NCBI GenBank assembly: GCA_036877525.1
Contig: JAZGTH010000103.1
Span: 1 to 64,000, forward strand
From: Chromobotia macracanthus
Taxonomy: Eukaryota; Chordata; Actinopteri; Cypriniformes; Botiidae
Length of the DNA stretch: 64,000 nucleotides
Direction: 5' to 3'
Below are positions 57,661 to 64,000 of this stretch, one piece after another. The stretch's first letter is position 1. Each line of letters begins with the position of its first letter. A program made the position numbers and the translations under genes. The notes beneath the pieces were generated by a model that worked only from the letters and a program-made list of their open reading frames with translations, was not told where the DNA came from and made no database searches.

Positions 57661-58127
57661 CAGACAGGATCTGTGTGCACTGAATTTGACTCTTGAAACT
57701 GGAACACAGATAATTCAGAATTTCTACACATTCACTGCCATTACAATTCTAGCTAATCTGATTATGTTTTGATGTTTTCAGCTGCCAATAATAATGAAGT
57801 ACTCTCAGCTCAGTTTACACATTTTAATGTTAAAATGCGTTCAGCAGAATTCCACTATTTGTTTGCTGATTTTTTAGTAAGAAAAAGTCAGCTTGACTCT
57901 GTCTGGACTTTGCCACAACCTAGAAAAAACCTGTGCCTTTACGACAATTTATACTTTAAATATGGGATTAATTTCCAGTATATGATCTATCACAAAGCTC
58001 TAGACGTTTTTACACTTTTCTGTTTGCTTTTCTGTGCATTACTTGAGGTAAAGTTGTTGAGCACTTCAGTAACTATAATGTAATGTATTAATTATTTATA
58101 AAAATAAAACTCCGTTTTTTGGTTCCT

Positions 58128-58200
58128 GCATTTCCCTGAATTTTAAGACACAAAGAGATTAGCACTATTTCTCTTTGTGACCTAAAATTGAGGGAAATGC
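58128..58200. ncRNA. 73-nt imperfect hairpin, miRNA-precursor-like
   Basis: Bases 1-31 pair with bases 43-73 at 28 of 31 positions with no bulge. The left arm starts GCATTTCCCTGAATTTTA, the right arm ends AATTGAGGGAAATGC, and the loop is about 11 nt. Flanks do not pair. It could be a small palindromic transposon instead. Confidence 0.35.
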
Positions 58201-58267
58201 AATATAATAATTAATACATAATAGATATAAATAAATATAATTATTATTAATAAATAATAATTAATAC

Positions 58268-58360
58268 ATTACTAATGTTACTGCAAGAACATTTGATAAC
58301 TTTGAAAGAACTCTTAGAGAATGTTAGTCAACATTTTGAGAACATTGCCTGTTAGTTGGG
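58268..58360 (-). mobile_element. Family A, copy 18 (right end)
   Basis: ACTAATGTTACTGCAAGAAC to GCCTGTTAGTTGGG only. Confidence 0.72.
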
Positions 58361-60048
58361 TTACCATCATGAGATGGCTGAGGCTGATGGACAGGCTGAT
58401 GAAGGCGGGGTCTGCTGAGAAACAAGCTGATTTGATTGGCAGTCTGGACACACAGCAGACTAACAGAGCTGATGCAGATCCACCTGCAGCAGCAGAAGTG
58501 GAAGCAGTTTTATCTGTTACTGCTGGACACTATCTGTCTCCTCACACTGCCACTATCTCCTCTCCTCATTCAGTCCAATTACCTGCAGACTACTCTCCCC
58601 TCCTCTCTCTCCTTCTATCTCCTTCAATCCATCTATTCTCATCTTGCTTTTTTCTCTTTCTCTGAACCACACACATGCATGTTCACTTGGCCATTACGAT
58701 GGGGACACACCAGAAGCCTCTTTGGTTTTTATTTTTATAAACAACTGAGTTAAATTGTTATGGAGTAACCTTCACACAAACCTATTGACTGTATCAAAGC
58801 TGTCTTATCTGCCTGTTTTAATTAATAAGGATCGCCTGTGTCCTCTCAACACACACACTTACTGTGGCTCTTTCGTGAACATTCCTTAGACTTCTGTTTT
58901 AATACACAGCTGGTAATAAACGCTATAATCTAACCCTAACCCACATCCTGGTCCTAAAAGAACGTTTTTTACAATTTTAAAAACCAAACTTTTTCACAAA
59001 TCAGGACATCCTCCAAAGGTTTTGCTCACTTGTGTACAAATGTGTCCCATAAAACATGGTTAAGTGGGTACACACACATACAACCATTAAACTCGTCCTA
59101 GTTTCTCTCAGACTCATTTTATACTTCCTGCCGCTGCATTGCTTATTTCTTCTCTTCAGTGATTTACAGATCTGCTCTCTCTCTCTGCATTTTCTCTCTG
59201 CAAATCTCCTTTCTGCCTTTTCAACAATTTGTTTTCTATTCAGTTTTGTTTTTTTAACCCTGTCCACTTTTTTGACTGTTCCATCTGTCTACTACAATGC
59301 CTCAGTTTTTCTGTTCACTATTACCAGCTAATGGATAGAACATTAAACAGAAGAAAATGTCATTCCACTGTGCTACATCATGCAGAAGATCAGAAAGCTT
59401 TTACAATCTGTATCTATCACCTCTTAATCAGAATGAACTCATTTGAGAGTTAAAGAGAAAGTATAACCTTGCATTTCAGAATAAAATTAAACATTTGTGA
59501 GAGATCATTAAATTAGATTGTGAAATAAGGAAGGCTTAATTGTCTGGCATTAACCCTTATTGTGTTAACATAATGGAGAAGTACTATTAGTTTAATTATG
59601 TGGAGCTAGTACATTAACTTAACTGAGATAAATTTTAGATAAATTCAGTTTCTTTGAATGAGATTTTCATAAGCAATATAATTACAGTTTCCTGTTCAGA
59701 CCTTAAACAGATCTCAAGAGACATTTTATCCATTATACTGCGTATTGTCCAATGGCTGTTCATTAAACTATATTTTTCTAGTATCCTAAGAAAATTAACT
59801 TAACCTCAGTGATTGGATCACAGACAACAAAAATAAAAAGATCCAGAGCACAGAGATCAGAATGATATTAAGTATAGGGATATTAACATTAGGGAAACCA
59901 TTTAGACACATTAAACTCTCCAAAACCTTTTATTGTTACTTTTTCTTATGCCTTTTTAATTGTTAAAATAATGCAGATCTGAAATGCACAGCACTGAAAT
60001 GTAATGAATAATGCATCCATTTCTCAGACCTCCACATGAGGAGATCTA
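58361..60048. other. Spacer upstream of itga2b
   Basis: No gene recognised. The stretch 58380-58680 is open in plus frames and pyrimidine-rich at its end, but matches nothing I know. Confidence 0.4.
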
Positions 60049-60148
60049 CCCAGCTTACTCTTAAATTGTGAGTGGAACGTTTTAAAAACATTACAGAATA
60101 GATAGAATAGAACAGATTTTTGCATAACGTTCTTATAACAAAGCAATA
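60049..60148 (+). mobile_element. Family A, copy 19 (fragment)
   Basis: CCCAGCTTACTC joined to GTGGAACGTTTTAAAAACAT and ending CAAAGCAATAAC. A large internal deletion. Confidence 0.6.
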
Positions 60149-60606
60149 ACTGTCAGCTTTGTGATGTCACTATGGCTTTCACTCCATCTTCATTTGTTTG
60201 TTGGTCTGATTGTTTTAAGATCATTATAGTAAAGGCTTTGAGTTTTCATTGGGTGCCGAGTGAAGAATCAGCAGTCAGCCAGGACATGTTAGCTCTTACA
60301 CACAGATTCTCTCAGTATATGTTCTCTTTCCAGCAGCTAATGGATTTCCTTATCAAAGCCAGCAGTCCTCTCTCTGGACTCTCACCTGCCAGAGGAGCTG
60401 AGCCTGATACTCTGATTCAGTTCTGTTGTCATGTATTCCTCTGAGATAGTGAGGAGGATCAAGTGATAATCCAACATTTCACTGAGTACCCAACAAGAGT
60501 TCAGATGAAGAAATTAGATCTTATTAGGTGATAAAGATCTGAAAGGAGCCGAGATTTAGTCTAAAGGCATATTGTGAATATACCTAGTAAGGAGTACTGC
60601 AATTCT

Positions 60607-60802
60607 AGCTAACTGGGAATATCCTTAGAATGTCAGATAATGTTCCTTAAAAGTTATCCAAATATGTTCTTGCTGTAACAAAAAAAACATTAGGCTGTTA
60701 GTGTAACGCCTTGATAAATGTTACAGAATTAAAAAAACATTTAACATTTTTGTTAATGAAAATTTTAGGGTAACGTTCTTACAACCTAAAATTGTTAGGT
60801 AG
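60607..60802 (+). mobile_element. Family A, copy 20
   Basis: Left AGCTAACTGGGAATATCC, right ACAACCTAAAATTGTTAGG; internally deleted. Confidence 0.7.
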
Positions 60803-62508
60803 GAAGATGCAAGCCCAAAACAACAACAATGCACACATAAGAGAGTAATGGGCAAGATGACCAGCAACCCGACTGTATATATACCATTATATATATATAC
60901 ACTTTCTATATAACATAACACATGGCACACACACCTGATAAATATAGTTTTTGCTCCTTCATTTAAGAGGTACAAACCCTCAACACTCAAAACAGTGTTT
61001 GAATTATATTTATTTTAAATGGCTGATGTTCACATGCCCTGATGCATGCTGGGTAAACAACTGTGCTACTATCTATTTAATTCTCAATTGTTAAACTGAA
61101 GCACTTGAGCAATCAGTGCACTGTAACTCAAAGTCTGTGCAAGCCAGCCCACCTGCACATATACATCAACACACACACTCAACCTATAGATGTCCTTCAC
61201 ACAAGAGTCTCATTCATCAGTGCATGGAGCATTTTCACAGGTTGTTCACACACACACACACACACACACTAAACTCCTCACAATCACAGCCGATGACACA
61301 TCCATTTTCACGGCCTGTCCTCCAGTCTGTGTGGGTGAGAAAGTGTGTCAGGTTCAGCCTGCTGATAGCTGTGGCCCTCTGACTGCTGTTTGACCTCGAG
61401 TCATTTTAACACCCTGCAAGTGACATCCAAACTTCAGACAGTCTATGCTGGACAGGTGTTACTCTCTGTCTGCAGCTGAAATGAGATTCTCAATCCTGAA
61501 AGCCAGAAAAAGTATAAAAATGTTACACACACACCTATGCACTGTAAACTGATTTCTTCTATTCATTTTGTTTGTTGTGTTTAACACCAGTCAAAAATTT
61601 TTTTATATTTTTTGATGGAATAAATTCATCATTACGTTCCTTCTAAAACTACAGTATACTACAGTGTCCACTCATTCCACTTCTCACAATATTTACTGTC
61701 ATTTTTAAATTTTTTTTACCTTTTTTTTTGGTGTAAAAAAAAAAAAAAAAAAAAATGTTATTAAAACAAACTTGAAGGTTATAACTTTGAAACCACTTTG
61801 ATTTTTTTTCAATTAAGGTCAAATACATTTTCAGCAATTCAATTTAAGTGAGTTAGTTTTATAATGTATGAACACATCTAGGCAAGCAGAAAAGAAAGCA
61901 AAAGAACATTTAACTGGTTAAAGTATCAATAAAGATTTTCAGTATAGAGTAATTTAGGTTTGAAGAATCAAACAAAAAGAAATGTTTAACTTTTTTTAAC
62001 TTGAACTACTTACAAATTGTTTAACATGCCTCAGTTTTTTTACTGTCCACTGGATGGCAACGTCACCACATTAACACGCACTAGACTAACCAGACAGCAG
62101 TACAGCTTACCATTTTATTACACTTTTACATTTACCCAGTGCTGCTACAGTAGCATGACAAACACAGATCTGTAAGAAAACTGCTGATAATGTCTGCTTC
62201 AAATCTTCATCACCAGCATTTAATACACGAATGACACATTAACAAACACTAATGCAACTGTTGTGTGAGTGATGCTGCACACTGGAGGTTTAGAGATCAT
62301 CTCCTGATATTAACACCACCATGACAACATGTGTCATGAGCTGAGCCAAATGAAAACCTGTTGAGCTTTAACCTCATACATACGTGACAGATGAACTGTC
62401 TGCTAGTCTTATCAAGGTGTATGATATAACATATTTAATTCATTTTTGCAGCTTTAAAGAAAGCAGCACAAGTAAAACAATAAAATCTTTTGAACTTGCA
62501 AAGGCAGA
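60803..62508. other. Spacer, simple repeats only
   Basis: Contains TA-rich DNA at 60878-60905, a short CA run at 61247-61269 and a T-run/A-run pair at 61709-61755. No gene seen. Confidence 0.45.
61247..61269. repeat. (CA)11 repeat
   Basis: Short uninterrupted CA tract. Confidence 0.9.
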
Positions 62509-62670
62509 CCCAGCTAACAGGGAACGTTCTCAGAACGTTGGCTTAAATTCACCAGCAGTTTCCTGACTTACCAAAACATTCCTGCAGTAACATTAGTAGA
62601 ATGTTTGTATAATGTTGTATATCAGCTGTATCAAAAAGTAGTTAGTGTAATGTTAAAATGTTACAGAATT
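62509..62670 (+). mobile_element. Family A, copy 21 (left half)
   Basis: CCCAGCTAACAGGGAACGTT followed by CTCAGAACGTTGG, the least decayed left end in the window. Stops at GTTACAGAATTATAC. Confidence 0.78.
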
Positions 62671-62822
62671 ATACAAAATAAATGTTCAGTGCATCACAGG
62701 ACCAAAACACAGACAAACAAACACACTCAGAGACAATTAACAGCCTCCGTTACATCTGACCTGCATGTCGCCAGATTGTGGAGGAAACACAGAAAGAGCA
62801 GCAACACAGAAAGAAATAACAC

Positions 62823-63079
62823 AGATAACAGGGAACGTTCTTAGAACATTCTAACATTCTCTGAATGTTAATGTTATATCAAAAATGCTATTCTTACGCA
62901 TTTAATGGAACGTTATAAAAAGTTACAGAATTAAAGAAATGTTTGAATAATGTTCTTTTAACAAAGCAATAACATTAATACAATATCTAAAGTGGACATT
63001 TTTAATGTTCCTAGAACATTCAAAATAACAGTTTGTTACCGAATGGAAATGATCTTACAACCAAAAATGGTTAGCTGGG
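62823..63079 (+). mobile_element. Family A, copy 22
   Basis: Left AGATAACAGGGAACGTTC, right CAAAAATGGTTAGCTGGG. Confidence 0.8.
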
Positions 63080-63671
63080 AAACTGGCAATAAGCCACATT
63101 AATAAACTACTCTGAGCCTTTAATGACCAAATACAGGCGGCTGTAAACATACAACAGCATACCACACATGGTGGAGTACCGGTCTTGACACTTCTTTCAA
63201 AATGAGCGTTTTTCAGTGGCTAAGCAGCTAGTGAACCAGTCATCAGCATCTGTCAGGCTTTAACAGCACTGAACTGACCCTGACTCACAATACAAAACCC
63301 TACGGTCAGTGTTTTCCACAGTACGTGTGACAATTTCACAGCCACTGCTTTTGAATAATGACATCTCTCTATTCCATGTTATTTCTCTAGCAGATTGCCA
63401 AATGCTGCCCGTTTAGATATGATAGAAGCTAAAATGATATATTGAGCTGAGAGTTTTTGCTGAGAGCAGAAAATAGTAGCTTATGTGAACAGCGTTCATC
63501 AGCTCTTCCTAAACAAAACAGCCAGGGGACGAGACACCCGCAGAATCGCACCCGGATCCGTCTCGCCTTCTGTTATACTCCATATGCTGTCTACCATCAC
63601 TGCTGAAGATTATTGAAAATAAATAATAAAATGAACGCTTCCTTTCTTAGCCTATGCATCTTCATGAGTAT
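63080..63671. other. Spacer between family A copies 22 and 23
   Basis: No gene or repeat family recognised. Confidence 0.4.
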
Positions 63672-63944
63672 CCCAGCTAACAAGTTTAGGTTGTAAGAAC
63701 ATTTCCTTAATGTTTCTATCAAGTAATAAAAACAAAGATTTTGAAAGTTCTAGGAACCCTAAAAACATCCACTTTTCTAGACATTGTATTAACATTATTG
63801 CTTGGTTATAAGATTATTGGTTATATTCAAACTTTTTTAAACTCTGTAAATTTTTTTAAACGTTCCACTAACAACATTTTTGATATGATATATAACTTTA
63901 AAAATGTTCTACTAATGCTCTGAGAATGATCCCTGTTAGCTGGG
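63672..63944 (-). mobile_element. Family A, copy 23
   Basis: Left CCCAGCTAACAAGTTTAGG, right GATCCCTGTTAGCTGGG. Both ends intact, with an internal deletion on the right. Confidence 0.82.
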
Positions 63945-64000
63945 ATGAATTTGTGACCAATCTGAAACTGAATAAATGAAACGGGATGTTTCTAAAAGCC

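Noticed and set aside
58321..58753. Two overlapping plus-strand frames of about 105-114 codons
   Set aside because: Starts inside a family A end and runs into pyrimidine-rich sequence. Both frames are equally open, so there is no coding signal.

Overview
The window is vertebrate nuclear DNA, most likely from a cyprinid-like teleost. It holds long introns, CpG-rich first exons, microsatellites and many short inverted-repeat elements. The exon structures and encoded proteins match vertebrate genes, and the repeat families look like those I know from carp, goldfish and zebrafish-type genomes. The species is an inference.

All four genes I recognise lie on the minus strand. From left to right they are: tcap (titin cap, telethonin; 2 coding exons, 2597-3380); syngr1 (synaptogyrin-1; 4 coding exons plus an alternative last exon, 6731-16908); fam171a2 (single-pass membrane protein; 8 coding exons, 19136-42844); and itga2b (integrin alpha-IIb, CD41; 30 coding exons, 44422-57010). 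I joined the exons by hand from splice sites and reading phase. The coding lengths come out in frame at 180, 223 (or 193), 832 and 1050 residues, close to the human proteins. I found no plus-strand gene.

The genes are not functionally related. tcap is a sarcomere Z-disc protein, syngr1 a synaptic-vesicle protein, fam171a2 a membrane protein with a long cytoplasmic tail, and itga2b a platelet/thrombocyte fibrinogen receptor subunit. The fam171a2-itga2b neighbourhood is conserved with human 17q21. In human, as I recall it, syngr1 and tcap lie elsewhere.

The rest is intron and intergenic DNA dominated by short non-autonomous transposons. Family A has AACGTT-rich arms and CCCAGCTAACA ends, with about 24 copies, all right of 8.7 kb. 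Family B has TTAA-flanked ends. Family C has ends like TTTAAAGGCAGGGTAGGCAA. Family D has ends like AAAGCTGCAATCCGTAAC. Family A is nested inside B and C, so it was active after them. Two itga2b introns consist almost wholly of such elements. Other items are a 31-bp minisatellite in syngr1 intron 1, an 11-bp-based minisatellite beside the alternative syngr1 exon, a 67-unit CA repeat, a foldable tRNA-like relic and a 73-nt hairpin upstream of itga2b.

No clearly new system is visible. The best leads are the GC-AG intron and GFFNR tail of itga2b, its RUNX/ETS/GATA cluster, the syngr1 alternative terminus, the hairpin, and the family A invasion.
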